From positions 1-62,860 of the forward strand of contig CATYOF010000015.1 of the NCBI GenBank assembly GCA_958410215.1: a DNA stretch of 62,860 bases, written 5' to 3'. This stretch comes from an uncultured Cryptobacterium sp. GTDB taxonomy: Bacteria; Actinomycetota; Coriobacteriia; Coriobacteriales; Eggerthellaceae. This document shows, one piece after another, positions 16,845 through 27,800 of this stretch (position 1 is the first letter of the stretch; each line of letters opens with the position of its first letter). Both the position numbers and the translations under genes were made by a program. The notes under the pieces were generated by a model. That model had not been told where the DNA came from. It saw only the letters and a list, made by a program, of their open reading frames with translations, and searched no databases.

Positions 16845-19800
16845 GTGACGCAAACGACCAATTCGACCACCCAAACTAATAACACAACCCTTCTCGTAGG
16901 TATCGATGTCGGTTCAACTACGGGCAAAATTGCCGTATTTGATCCCGCTATCCAAAAAGTAGTATTTCGTCGCTATTTACGCCACCATGCACGCCAAGTT
17001 GAATGCGTGAAAAACCTTCTTCTTGAAGTGCAAGAAGCATTTCCTCGCACGCCCCTGCGAGCAGCCTTTTGTGGATCGGGCGGTGCGGCTCTTGCTGCCG
17101 CGCTTGATTTGCCCTATGTGCAAGAAGTGGTGGCGAACGCGCTTGCGGTAAGCGCCTTTTATCCCACTGCGCGTACCGCTATTGAGCTGGGTGGCCAAGA
17201 TGCCAAAATGGTGTTTTTCGAATATGACACCACTCAGGAACGCCTGACTGTTGCCGATATGCGTATGAACGGAAGCTGCGCAGGAGGCACTGGTGCTTTT
17301 ATTGATGAAATTGCCACCTTACTTAAAGTTCCAACCGAAAAATTCAACGACCTTGCCGCTAAAGGCACGTCGGTCCATAACATTTCAGGCCGTTGTGGGG
17401 TATATGCCAAAACCGACATTCAACCCCTACTTAACCAAGGCGTATCACGCGAAGAAATTGCGCTTTCTTCGTTCCACGCCATTGCAAAGCAAACTATTGG
17501 CGGCCTTGCACAAGGATTAGACATTGTGGCACCCGTTGTATTTGAAGGTGGCCCGCTTACCTTTAACCCTCGCTTAATTAAAGTGTTTGCCGAACGCCTT
17601 AATTTGGGCCGAGAAGATATTATTATTCCCGAACATCCCGAAACCATTGTTGCCGTTGGTGCAGCACTTTCTTTAACCGATCTTTTCCGCGAAACCCCGG
17701 CAGTTCTTAACCTTGATGAAGCACTCCATACCCTTGAAACCAGACAGATTATTGTGGTGGATGGCGCAAGCGCCCTTTGTTCACTTGATGATTCAGATGA
17801 ACAGGATACTCACGCTTCCGAATTAAGCTTGCCTCTCTTCGCAAACGAAGAGGAGCTGCAGGCCTTTAAACGACGCCATGCCCTGAAAGCAGAAACTGCA
17901 TTCTTTTCCGATGAAGCCCTTACCTCTTCAAGCCAAAAGGCACTATCGGCAACCCTGCCTGTTTATTTGGGCATCGATTCAGGATCAACTACCACCAAGT
18001 TGGTATTGCTTGATGAAGAAGGAAACCTTGTCGATTCGTTCTATGCACCCAACGAAGGTGAGCCCCTGAAAGTGGCGCAAAAGGCACTCATTGAACTGCA
18101 CGACCGCTACACACAAGCAGGTTGCGCGCTCGAAATTCTTGGCGTAGGCACCACGGGCTATGGTGAGCTTATGTTCGCACAAGCCCTTAATGCCGACAGT
18201 CACACCGTAGAAACGGTTGCGCACGCCCATGCTGCCCAGCGCTATGTTCCCGACGTAACCTTCATTCTTGATATTGGCGGACAGGATATGAAGGCCCTTT
18301 GGATTGATGAAGGCATTATTACCAATGTAGTAGTGAATGAAGCATGCTCAAGCGGATGTGGGTCCTTCTTGGAAAACTTTGCTTCCACTCTTGGTATTGC
18401 CACCAAAGATATTGCGAAAGCCGCATTTCGCTCCGAATCTCCTGCAGCACTGGGAAGCCGCTGTACGGTATTTATGAATTCCAGCATTGTAACGGAACAG
18501 AAAAACGGTAAAACGCCTGATGACATTATGGCTGGCCTCTGTAGGTCCATCATAGAAAACGTGTTTACGAAGGTCATCCGCGTTTCCAATTTAGACAGCT
18601 TAGGAAACCGCATTGTGGTTCAGGGCGGCACGTTCTTAAACGATGCGGTATTACGTGCCTTTGAACAGTATGTTGGTCGCGACGTGGTACGTGCCCCCTA
18701 CCCGGGACTAATGGGCGCCATTGGAGCCGCACTTATTGCCCAAGAGCAACTTCACGGGCAACCCAGCACTTTTATTGGTTGGGAAGCACTTCGCGACTTT
18801 GAATACACCCAGGAAACCAATCTTATTTGCCCCTTCTGCGCAAATCGCTGCAACCGAACCCGCATTACCTTTTCGAACGGATCTTCTTGGATTACGGGAA
18901 ACCGTTGTCCTCGCGGTGAAGTAGTGGGCGATCCTAAGGATGCTTCGGTACGTGATGCGGTTCGTGCCGCAAAGCAAGCCATGGATAGCGTTCCTAACCT
19001 GTATGCCGAACGCGAAGAACTACTCTTCAAAGATTATCCTCATAGCGCAGTAGTACCCGCCCAAAATATAACCATTGGTCTTCCGCGCGTATTGTTCTAT
19101 TGGGACACCATGCCATTTTGGAAAACGCTGCTCCAAGCGCTTGGCTTTACCGTTAAGCTTTCCCATTTAAGCACCCGCGCGATATACGAAGATGGCCTTC
19201 AGTCGGTAGCTTCTGATACGGTATGCTTCCCCGCGAAATTAGTTCATGGCCACCTGCGCGATTTACACAAACAAGGGGTAGACCGTATCTTTATGCCCAT
19301 CGTAACAACGGTTCCATCGGAAAACACGGCCGATACCAGCCAGTCCATGTGCGCCGTAGTAAAAGGCTACCCTCTGGTTATTAAGAATTCCGACAACCCA
19401 GAACGTCGCTGGAATATTCCGTTCGATAGCCCATTGTTCCACTGGTTTACCGAAAAAGACCGAACACACCAGCTGGTAACGTATTTCCACGACACCTTTG
19501 CTATTCCAGAAAAAGCAACCGAAGAAGCCCTAAAGCAGGCTGTTGCTGCAGAAATTTCTTTCCATGAAACCCTGCAAAAACGTGGTGCCGAAGTTCTTGC
19601 CCAGGTGCGCGAAGAAGGACGTTATGCCATTGTTTTAGCAGGACGTCCCTACCACAACGACACCTTAGTTAACCATGAACTTCCCAGCTTCTTTACCGAT
19701 TTGGGGATTCCTGTTATCACTGCCGATTCGGTGCCCGGCATTACCGAAGTGTCTCTTGATAACAGCCTGATTGACATCGTTAACAACTTCCATGCCCGTA

Positions 19801-21392
19801 TGCTTTCATCTGCGGTTATTGCCGCGCAAAGCCCCCATATGGAATACGTGCAAATCGTAAGCTTTGGCTGCGGCCATGACGCATATCTTTCGGATGAAAT
19901 TATTCGTCTTATGAAAGAAGTGGGTCCCAAAACACCTTTAGTCCTCAAGGTGGATGAAAGCGATATACGAGGCCCCTTAGGTATTCGCACGCGTTCGTTT
20001 GTTGAAACCATCGAACGACGACGCGCTCAAGAGAGCGAAAGCAACAATATCGCAGCGTGCGCGCAAGAAAATGCGGATAAATCCGCTGAAGAACAAGCAC
20101 ACGACAGGCAGATTGCCCGAGAAACAGGATCAAAACTTGCCGATCCTTATCCGCAGAAGTTTGACAAAACCGCTGTTCATGAACGAGTTGTTTTAGTTCC
20201 CAACACCTCTCACGCCTTCAGCCGCATAATGTCTGCCGTCTTTTCAAAACAAGGATTGCGCACTGTATCGCTTCCCATTGGGCGCGAACGAGCCATTTAC
20301 CTTGGCAAGAAATACGTTCATAACGACATTTGCTTCCCCGCACAAATTGTTATTGGCGAGGCACTGGAAGCGCTTGAATCGGGCAAGTACGACCTAGACC
20401 ATGTAGCTGTTGCTACGGGCAAATATATTGGAGACTGTCGTCTAACCCATTATGCTGCACTTTTACGCAAAGCACTTGATGATGCTGGATATGAACAAGT
20501 ACCCATCGTTACCAATGACGATGTAGATTTCCACAACATTCATCCTGGGTTTAAGCTCAGTCTAACGTCTGCTATTCGCGTTGCCTTCACCCTACCTATG
20601 ATAGATGCCCTTGAAGAGCTTCTTCGTAAAATGCGTCCCTATGAACTGGAAGAAGGAAGTGCTAATGCCGCTTTTGACCAGGCACTTGATTGTTTGGTAG
20701 AAGGTCTTGAAGCAGGAGGAGTGCGTGGCGCGAAGAAAGCGTTTGCTCGCGGCATAGAAATAATGAAGCAGGTTCCCTACGATAGGTCTAATCCTCGTCC
20801 GACCGTACTTATTGTGGGCGAATACCTTCTGAATTTCCATCCAGGTGCAAATCATGACATCGAAGACTACTTAGAAAAAAATGGTCTTGAAGTTATTGAA
20901 GCTCGTATGACTGATGTAATTCGCAAAACCTATTTCTATCAGGACTCGCAGGTAAAAGAGTTCAAGGTGGATCGGCCCTTTGCAAATAAAGCCACCTACG
21001 CCATTGACAACCGTGTGTTTGATTTGGCGCACGACGTAACCGACCGCATTGCCAAGGCGCATCCCCTTTATACTCCGCCTTGCCGTATGCCTGAATTGGT
21101 ACAAGCAAGCGACACCATAATTCACCACACCTTCGATGCAGGTGAAGGTGTGTTAATTCCTGCCGAAATTTTGCACCACGCAGAACACGGCTGCCGTGCA
21201 TTTGTTATCTTGCAACCATTTGGGTGCTTACCAAATCACGTGGTAGGCCGCGGTATTGCTAAGCGTTTAAAGGAGATGTACCCCGATGCACAAATCCTGC
21301 CCTTAGACTTTGACCCCGACGTAAGTTTCGCGAACATTGAGAATCGGTTACAGATGCTCATTATGAACGCTCGCGCGGCGCATTCGGAATAA
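16845..21392 (+). CDS. Giant fused activase / 2-hydroxyacyl-CoA dehydratase-like protein
   Basis: A 1515-residue cytosolic protein. Two ASKHA-type ATPase domains of the BadF/BadG/HgdC family lie in tandem: the first has GIDVGSTTGK (19-28), GGQDAK (about 115) and CAGGTGAF (about 145); the second has GIDSGSTTTK (about 374), GGQDMK (about 475) and CSSGCGSF (about 500). Next come a Cys-rich knot (CPFCANRC, then GNRCPRG, about 661-690), a DUF2229/HgdB-like region (about 743-1040, including SDTVCFPAK and FGCGHD) and a second HgdB-like region (about 1114-1510, including HNDICFPAQ, GDCRLTH and QPFGCLPNH). The relevant family uses ATP to inject low-potential electrons into [4Fe-4S] or double-cubane clusters. 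Substrate unknown. The GTG start at 16845 has a weak ribosome site. TetR follows by 35 bases. Confidence 0.88.
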   Translation: MTQTTNSTTQTNNTTLLVGIDVGSTTGKIAVFDPAIQKVVFRRYLRHHARQVECVKNLLLEVQEAFPRTPLRAAFCGSGGAALAAALDLPYVQEVVANALAVSAFYPTARTAIELGGQDAKMVFFEYDTTQERLTVADMRMNGSCAGGTGAFIDEIATLLKVPTEKFNDLAAKGTSVHNISGRCGVYAKTDIQPLLNQGVSREEIALSSFHAIAKQTIGGLAQGLDIVAPVVFEGGPLTFNPRLIKVFAERLNLGREDIIIPEHPETIVAVGAALSLTDLFRETPAVLNLDEALHTLETRQIIVVDGASALCSLDDSDEQDTHASELSLPLFANEEELQAFKRRHALKAETAFFSDEALTSSSQKALSATLPVYLGIDSGSTTTKLVLLDEEGNLVDSFYAPNEGEPLKVAQKALIELHDRYTQAGCALEILGVGTTGYGELMFAQALNADSHTVETVAHAHAAQRYVPDVTFILDIGGQDMKALWIDEGIITNVVVNEACSSGCGSFLENFASTLGIATKDIAKAAFRSESPAALGSRCTVFMNSSIVTEQKNGKTPDDIMAGLCRSIIENVFTKVIRVSNLDSLGNRIVVQGGTFLNDAVLRAFEQYVGRDVVRAPYPGLMGAIGAALIAQEQLHGQPSTFIGWEALRDFEYTQETNLICPFCANRCNRTRITFSNGSSWITGNRCPRGEVVGDPKDASVRDAVRAAKQAMDSVPNLYAEREELLFKDYPHSAVVPAQNITIGLPRVLFYWDTMPFWKTLLQALGFTVKLSHLSTRAIYEDGLQSVASDTVCFPAKLVHGHLRDLHKQGVDRIFMPIVTTVPSENTADTSQSMCAVVKGYPLVIKNSDNPERRWNIPFDSPLFHWFTEKDRTHQLVTYFHDTFAIPEKATEEALKQAVAAEISFHETLQKRGAEVLAQVREEGRYAIVLAGRPYHNDTLVNHELPSFFTDLGIPVITADSVPGITEVSLDNSLIDIVNNFHARMLSSAVIAAQSPHMEYVQIVSFGCGHDAYLSDEIIRLMKEVGPKTPLVLKVDESDIRGPLGIRTRSFVETIERRRAQESESNNIAACAQENADKSAEEQAHDRQIARETGSKLADPYPQKFDKTAVHERVVLVPNTSHAFSRIMSAVFSKQGLRTVSLPIGRERAIYLGKKYVHNDICFPAQIVIGEALEALESGKYDLDHVAVATGKYIGDCRLTHYAALLRKALDDAGYEQVPIVTNDDVDFHNIHPGFKLSLTSAIRVAFTLPMIDALEELLRKMRPYELEEGSANAAFDQALDCLVEGLEAGGVRGAKKAFARGIEIMKQVPYDRSNPRPTVLIVGEYLLNFHPGANHDIEDYLEKNGLEVIEARMTDVIRKTYFYQDSQVKEFKVDRPFANKATYAIDNRVFDLAHDVTDRIAKAHPLYTPPCRMPELVQASDTIIHHTFDAGEGVLIPAEILHHAEHGCRAFVILQPFGCLPNHVVGRGIAKRLKEMYPDAQILPLDFDPDVSFANIENRLQMLIMNARAAHSE

Positions 21393-21427
21393 CATTACGA
21401 AAACCCCTATTGTGCAGGAGAACCCCC

Positions 21428-22099
21428 ATGGCACGACCAAGAAAAGATCAAGGCGATTGCGCAGAGCAACGTATTAAAAATGCGTTTTGGACCCTGCTAG
21501 AACAGCACGATCTAAAAGACATTACGGTAAGCATGATTACATCGAAGGCAAACTGCAATCGCGGCACGTTTTATTATCACTACAATTCGCTTGAAGAACT
21601 TATTGATGCGGTTATTACCGACGAGTTGTTCATTAATAGTAGCGTGCCGCGCGCTTTGTTCTATCTCCTTTGTAAAAAGTCCAATCCCTTCGAGCAAGAA
21701 AACTTTGCCCTTCATATTAAGCGCTTTGGCTTAATGATGAATCGTGGTGGTCAGGAAGGTATTGACACTAAGGTTAAAGCAGCGGTTGTTGAAATGTGGG
21801 AAAAGCTTCTGTGTGCCAAAAACGAAAAACTTGCCATAGAAACTCGCCTTATCATTGAATACACCGTAAGCGGGCTTATTGGGCTTATTTCTTACTTACA
21901 CCGAGAAGGACTTCTTGAACAACCCGACATGCCCGAAGAAATGATGTTTAGTTTCAAAACTAATTCCCAGTACTTGGTAACCAGCATAAGTAAAGCACAA
22001 AATATTCCCTTACCCCAGTTAGAAAAGCTCATCTGTGATCAGATGCGCAACGCCCAAAGCACCACATGCCAAACCTGTCCACGTGTGTTCTTAGGATAA
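21428..22099 (+). CDS. TetR family transcriptional regulator
   Basis: A 223-residue regulator. The N-terminal helix-turn-helix is visible as AEQRIKNAFWTLLEQHDLKDITVSMI, with TSKANCNRGTFYYHYNSLEELI at about residues 35-56; FYYHYxSxEEL is the TetR recognition and connector segment. The C-terminal ligand domain is not assignable. The ATG at 21428 (MARPRKDQ) follows AGGAG; an upstream start would add six residues. It is 35 bases after the fused dehydratase gene on the same strand, so it is probably co-transcribed and may regulate that gene through the palindrome at 16767. The C-terminus contains CQTC, possibly redox-sensitive. Confidence 0.85.
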   Translation: MARPRKDQGDCAEQRIKNAFWTLLEQHDLKDITVSMITSKANCNRGTFYYHYNSLEELIDAVITDELFINSSVPRALFYLLCKKSNPFEQENFALHIKRFGLMMNRGGQEGIDTKVKAAVVEMWEKLLCAKNEKLAIETRLIIEYTVSGLIGLISYLHREGLLEQPDMPEEMMFSFKTNSQYLVTSISKAQNIPLPQLEKLICDQMRNAQSTTCQTCPRVFLG

Positions 22100-22151
22100 A
22101 GTAAACCTGACCGTGCGTATTCTTAGGAAAAGACAAACCTAACCGTCCGTG
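22088..22151 (+). repeat. Imperfect 32-bp tandem duplication at the end of the TetR gene
   Basis: 22088-22119 and 22120-22151 match at about 25 of 32 positions, both beginning TTCTTAGGA. The first unit covers the TetR stop codon, so the second is a non-coding echo of the gene's 3' end. No terminator hairpin was seen in the rest of this gap. Confidence 0.6.
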
Positions 22152-22230
22152 CCCCCAAGACAAAGGAAAGCCACTGAATTTCTGGCTGACTAGGAAGCTA
22201 AAAGCGACTCACAATAAGCACGTTATCAAA

Positions 22231-23505
22231 CTATTGCAACACACTTTTCTGTTCTACCCATTGCTCAAAAGCTTCAAGGTAGGCACACTCTTCTTGTGCA
22301 AGTGCCTTTTTCGCCTGATCAAAAAGAAACGCCTTCCATTCTAAAAACGACATGCCCGCAATAATTGCCTTTTTCCCTTGCGCACGAAGAGTCGCAGCGG
22401 CTTCATCGGTATAGGTATCGGTTAATGACCAGGTGCCATCGGCAACACCGAAAGCGTGTTCCACAGAACTCAACGCCTCTTCCGAATAAAAGATTCCTTT
22501 GATAAGGGCCGCATAACCAGGCATAGCTTCAAGCGGCAACGCATCGGCCGGGCGAATTTCAACAAACTGTTTAAGGCGTACATCGGGCCAAAACATAGAA
22601 AGAAGATGTTCTATATCGGCTTTCGACATAGGAGCATCTGCATAGGCATCGGCTGCGGTAATTCCCGAAACACTGCGAAGCGCTGGCCCATCAGGGTCGT
22701 TCGCAGATGACCGCGTTACAAAAATGGGACACGTACTCAAAAGCCATTGAGTATACGCTTCAAACCCAAATCCCTTTTCAAATAATCCTGGAATTTGTCC
22801 GCATCGATCGTTATCAACATCTCGCCACATAGCAAGACGCGACAGCGGTTTGGGCGCTTCCCCTTCAAAACGCTCCACGTTATCGGTAAGAGCTGCAATC
22901 ATAGGAACAAGCGCTTGTGCAACACGCATTTTTCGTACCGCATCGGCCTCATTGCGGTAATCAATCGAAACTTGCGTTGATGCCGAAGCGCGCATCATGC
23001 GTTCGCCATGCGTACCGCGAGATTGAAAATATTCATCCATAAAGTGATAACGCTTTTTGGGGATAAGCGAAAGGTTTAGAGCTTTTTCTATGGGATGATA
23101 GCCCAGAGTCACCAGCTTGGCATGGTGCTGCTGCGCATACGTATCAACTCGTTTTCTGAACTGGGTATACACACGAACTATATCGGCAATAGAACAAAAA
23201 GGAGCAATACTTATTTCCAGTTGAGCCGCAGGCTCAAGCGTTAAAGATGCTTCTTCGCTAGCTAACCCAATAAGATCCCCTTCGAGCCCTTTTATTTCTT
23301 GAGGATAAAATGTCCGTAAGCGGAAGAGGATATCGCGCACGCCAAAAGATCCATTTTCTCCAACATAGGGAATGGCCTTATTAGTAGCAGCATCCACAAC
23401 AAAGTGCTCAACTTCTACCCCAAGCTTTTCGCAGGGTTGATTTCCTTTTGAACCGTGCGCGAAATAGGCGCAAATCGCTTTGCGATTTTCCTCTTCAAAT
23501 GACAT
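22231..23505 (-). CDS. gshA: Glutamate-cysteine ligase (GCS2/EgtA-type)
   Basis: A 424-residue cytosolic ligase of the plant/alpha-proteobacterial glutamate-cysteine ligase class, joining the gamma-carboxylate of glutamate to cysteine with ATP. Visible motifs are LGVEVEHFVVD (about 29-39), EPAAQLEISIAPF (about 92-104), RMMRASASTQVSIDY (about 168-182) and MWRDVDNDRCG (about 230). The family also contains EgtA of ergothioneine synthesis. No glutathione synthetase is nearby, so the product could remain gamma-glutamylcysteine. It lies 21 bases downstream of cysteine synthase on the same strand: cysteine made by one enzyme would feed the other. Confidence 0.85.
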   Translation of the reverse strand: MSFEEENRKAICAYFAHGSKGNQPCEKLGVEVEHFVVDAATNKAIPYVGENGSFGVRDILFRLRTFYPQEIKGLEGDLIGLASEEASLTLEPAAQLEISIAPFCSIADIVRVYTQFRKRVDTYAQQHHAKLVTLGYHPIEKALNLSLIPKKRYHFMDEYFQSRGTHGERMMRASASTQVSIDYRNEADAVRKMRVAQALVPMIAALTDNVERFEGEAPKPLSRLAMWRDVDNDRCGQIPGLFEKGFGFEAYTQWLLSTCPIFVTRSSANDPDGPALRSVSGITAADAYADAPMSKADIEHLLSMFWPDVRLKQFVEIRPADALPLEAMPGYAALIKGIFYSEEALSSVEHAFGVADGTWSLTDTYTDEAAATLRAQGKKAIIAGMSFLEWKAFLFDQAKKALAQEECAYLEAFEQWVEQKSVLQ

Positions 23506-23526
23506 TAATACCTACTCCGTTTCGAT

Positions 23527-24468
23527 TTACTCCGCTTCACCAAGGTGTGAAAAAAGATCCGACGAAAGATAACGCTCTCCTGTATCGGGCAGCACTACCA
23601 CAATCATCTTCCCTTCGTTTTCAGGACGCTGCGCAACCACTTTTGCCGCCGAAAGCGCTGCCCCAGAAGAAATACCTACAAGCACTCCCTCTTTTGCAGC
23701 AAGTTCTCGGGCAAACTCGAAGGCATCTTCTGTACGCACCGTTAGCGCTTCATCATAGATGGTGGTATCTAAAGTATCGGGCACAAATCCTGCGCCAATG
23801 CCCTGAATTCCGTGAAGACCACTTTCCCCCTTGGAAAGAACCGGAGATTCAACAGGTTCAACCGCAACTACCTGAATGTGGGGATTTTTACTCTTAAGAT
23901 ACTTTCCAGCACCCGACAACGTGCCGCCAGTTCCCACACCTGCTACCAAAATATCCACTTTGCCTTCGGTAGCCTCCCAGATCTCAGGTCCCGTTGTTGC
24001 TTCATGGGCAGCAGGATTGGCCGGATTAGTAAACTGACCCGCGATAAGGGAATTGGGATATTCCCGAGCAAGCTCTTCGGCCTTTGCGATGGCACCCGCC
24101 ATGCCTTTCGAGCCTTCCGTAAGAACCACTTCTGCTCCATAAGCGCGCATTAGAATGCGGCGTTCAATACTCATGGTTTCAGGCATAACGATAATAGCCT
24201 TGTTACCGCGCGCTGCCGCCAAAGCCGCAAGCGCAATACCGGTGTTGCCGGAGGTGGGTTCAATCAGTACCGTTTCGCTGTCGAGTTTGCCTTCTTTTTC
24301 AGCGGTCTCCAGCATCGCCTTGGCAATACGATCCTTGGCAGACCCTGCAGGATTGAAGAATTCTATTTTTGCAACTACCTTAGCTTTAAGCTGATTGTTC
24401 TTTTCAAAATTAACCAATTCCAGCAAGGGAGTGTTTCCAATAAGTTCAGCAATAGATGAATGAATCAT
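23527..24468 (-). CDS. cysK: Cysteine synthase A (O-acetylserine sulfhydrylase)
   Basis: A 313-residue PLP enzyme that makes cysteine from O-acetylserine and sulfide. NPAGSAKDRI carries the PLP lysine (about residue 45), TSGNTGIAL (about 70) is the substrate loop, and GTGGTLSGAGKYLK (about 177-190) the phosphate-binding loop. The ATG at 24466-24468 follows AAAGGAG at an ideal distance, so the longer frame opening is not used. It is the first gene of a pair with glutamate-cysteine ligase. Confidence 0.95.
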   Translation of the reverse strand: MIHSSIAELIGNTPLLELVNFEKNNQLKAKVVAKIEFFNPAGSAKDRIAKAMLETAEKEGKLDSETVLIEPTSGNTGIALAALAAARGNKAIIVMPETMSIERRILMRAYGAEVVLTEGSKGMAGAIAKAEELAREYPNSLIAGQFTNPANPAAHEATTGPEIWEATEGKVDILVAGVGTGGTLSGAGKYLKSKNPHIQVVAVEPVESPVLSKGESGLHGIQGIGAGFVPDTLDTTIYDEALTVRTEDAFEFARELAAKEGVLVGISSGAALSAAKVVAQRPENEGKMIVVVLPDTGERYLSSDLFSHLGEAE

Positions 24469-24831
24469 AGAATGCTCCTTTAAGTGCATTGTAAAGTTAG
24501 ATTATTTTAACTCACTATAACGCGCTCATTATTCCCTGCAAAACGCTGTTACTTTCCTGCAAAAGAAGATTATTTACAAACCACAACCGCCTCATGTGGG
24601 AATTATCGTTTCCTTTTGCAAGGTTCCTTTTCGTTTTGTGTGAGTTTTCTTGTTGCTTTTTGTGCAATTCTTTTCCGCTTTATGTGTGCTGCCTAGTTGG
24701 TTTTTATGCAATCAACAGGTCCTAGCTTTCACGATTATGTGAATTTTCCTATTCAAAATTATTTTAAAGAGCCTTTCCTTACGTAGAGCGTTTTTCCATA
24801 GAACGCCTTCCTTACGCGATAGGAGTAATTC
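24469..24831. other. Divergent intergenic region between cysK and the surface protein gene
   Basis: About 340 bp without a gene, T-rich on the plus strand. Short related words recur at roughly 20-24 base steps: TTTTGCAA (24614), TTTTGTGTGA (24634), TTTTGTGCAA (24658), TTTATGTGTG (24679) and TTTATGCAA (about 24703). Their phase of about two helical turns could be a regulator array for the surface protein gene, but the matches are loose. No clear hairpin is present. Confidence 0.35.
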
Positions 24832-27800
24832 ATGGTTAATAAAAAATCCCTTACTAATTCCCCGGAATCCAAGCATCTTCGGCCAAGGTTCAAATATGCC
24901 CTAGCACTCCTTACGTTTACGCTTGCAAGCTTGGGCATTTGGTTATTTGCCTGTCCGCAAACCACCTACGCCGATACCGAAAACGACCTTATAACCATCA
25001 CTATTTCCGTTGAGGGTTTCCAAGAAAGTGTGCCAACCCTTGTTGAAGGATCCGACTTTACGGCAGGTCAACCTGTGAAGGCCGACCCTCGTTTCATGGT
25101 GGATGGCGAAGGCAATCAAATACTTGCAAGCCTTATTGAAGAAAAGGAATCTGAAGGCTATAAACTCGTTTGGGAAACAACCGACGGTGCCCCTTTCGAC
25201 TGGTTTGCTACCCCCATCACGCAAAGCATCACCGTAGTGGGAGGTTTTGAAAAAGCTGATTATTCAGTACGCGTCAGCTTCAACGACGAAAAAACTCAAG
25301 ATATTGAAGTTTCTGTTCCTAAAGGATCTTCTTTTGAAGATGCCTATGGAGGCGTCCCAGAAACTCCCACGAAACAAGGACATACCTTTATCCGATGGGT
25401 TAACTCCAACGACAATTCCACCTTCGATTTTTCTGCGCCCGTTGAAGCATCTACTACTATTTATGCGCTTTTCTCTATCAGTGAACCTGACCAGGTGGTA
25501 ACCGTCGATGCTGATGTGGATGTGCCGGAAACCGCCACAGGAAGATGTTATATTGGCGCCACCTGGAGTGTGCATCCTGCCAAATTTAGCGTTTCGGGCT
25601 TTACCGGAGAATTAGAGGGATGTTCGGGCACAGGAAAGTGCTCCCTGCCCAGCGCCGCTGCCCCTTCCTATACCTGGGCGGATTATAAAGCTACCCTTGC
25701 AGATGTAGATATAAGTGCTGGTATTGTTACCTACGATGTCACCATCACCCCACCAGGGGCGGCAAGCCCCGATGGGCCGCGCAACAGCTTAGGCTTAATT
25801 GGTTATCAAACCGTGTATTTCGAAGCAAAGGTTCAAAAGAACTTTGGTGGCTATATTGAACTGAGTAAAGTATCGGAAAACGCATCGCTTAGCGAAGAAA
25901 ACGCCACCTATTCATTAAAAGACGCAGTGTTTGGCGTATACGATAAACATGGCAATCGCGTAGCACAACTAAAAACCGATGAGCATGGCAACACGGGCCG
26001 AAGCCCTCTTTTACCCGTAGGAACGTATACCATTAAAGAAGAACAGGCACCTGCAGGTTTTGCAAGCACTACCAATAAGTCGGTTCCTGTTCATTCTGGT
26101 TCAGTTACTCAGTCAACCATTTCCAATATCCCTCAAAGCTCTTTAGTTGATCTTGTTCTACAAAAGCTCGACACCGAAACTAATGCCGCATACCCTCTAG
26201 GATCAGCCACGCTCGGAGAAGCCCAGTTCCAAGTTTCTTATTACGATCACTATTTAACCGTTCCTGCCATGGTAAAAAGTGCACTTAATGCCTTTGCTCA
26301 GAACAAAGAGGGTCAATCCACCCTTTCTTCAATACCGCAATCATGGGGCAGCCCACAACGAAGTTGGATTTTTAAGACGGATGCAAATGGCAAACTTCAT
26401 TTTTCAAAAGACTATCTTGTTGAGGGCGATGCCTTTTACTATGACCATGAAGGTTCTATTGTCCTGCCTTTAGGAACCGTAGAAATCAAGGAAATAAAAG
26501 CACCACAAGGCTACCTTCTCAATGAACAATCTTTCGTTGTTTCGCTCAACGAAAACGGAAATGAACCTCATATTGAATCATGGCAAACCTTGTCCGTTTC
26601 TGAACAGGTAAAACGAGGAGATGTATCCTTTACCAAGGTAAGAGAAGGATCTATGGATCGCCTTGCTAATATTCCTTTCTGTATCACTTCAAAAACCACT
26701 GGGGAATCACATGTTTTGGTTACCGACGAAAACGGAATGGCCAGTACCGAATCTTCGTGGGCGCCTCATTCTCAAAACACCAACAAAGGAAGCTCAGCCG
26801 ACGACGGCATTTGGTTTGGAGCCGACACTTCTGGCAACACCACGCCGGTAAACGATAGCCTAGGTGCCCTACCCTACGACACCTACACCATAGAAGAACT
26901 GCCCTGCAGCGCAAACGAAGGCATGCTCCCAGTAGCATTTGAGGTAACTATTTCACGTGACAAGGTAACTCTTGACATGGGAACGCTAGACAACAAGCCC
27001 TACACACCTGAAATCAGCGGAGAAGTAGACAAACGGCAAACACTCTTTGAATCAAACGGACTATTCACCTACACCATTGATTATCGATCCACATCCCCCA
27101 CCTGGGCAGATGAATTTACCACCGCCGATATGCTAACCTGTTCGAAAGAAAATCAGGCTCATCTGAGAGCGCTTGCAACTCCAGTAAGTGTTGGTGACTA
27201 CGACGAAAAAATGAATGTGTGGTATCAGACCAACAAAGACACCGAGCCTGCCAGCGAACCCTCAAGTGAATCGAATCCAGAAACCTATCAGGAAGGCGAA
27301 AATACCCAAAACACCACCGAAGACTCGCATAACTCTGAATCGGTGCAGGAATCTGACGCGCAAAGCGCAAATGCCTGCTCTACCAATCCTTACAATCCCG
27401 ACAATCCTCATAATGAACGAAAGTACGATTTCGAAGGTTGGCATCTTTGGGAACAAAACCTTTCCACTACGAAGTCCAGCTTGCTTTTTGTTGATGACTT
27501 ACATCTTGCAGAAGGCGAGTATATAACCGCCGTTGCCTTTGAACACGGGCGGGTCGAAGAAAGATTCGGAACGCTATCGCAAAGTGATGAACAATGGGAT
27601 CGTCGCGATCGTTACGAAAACGGCGACACGATAGAAAATGCTTTCGATTCAAGCCAAATGAGCTCTTGGGATTCTCAGTCCTGCGCAAAAGTACTGAATG
27701 AGCTCAATGGAGAAGAATCAAACCGTGCTACTACCGGCACCCAAACATTCGGCAACGATCACCTTTCTGCTGCCGACCAAACTGCCGATACCAATCACGC

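Noticed and set aside
16845..21392. The 1515-residue frame as an assembly artefact joining several genes
   Set aside because: The frame is continuous with conserved motifs in order, matching the known fused arrangement of activase and dehydratase-like domains.
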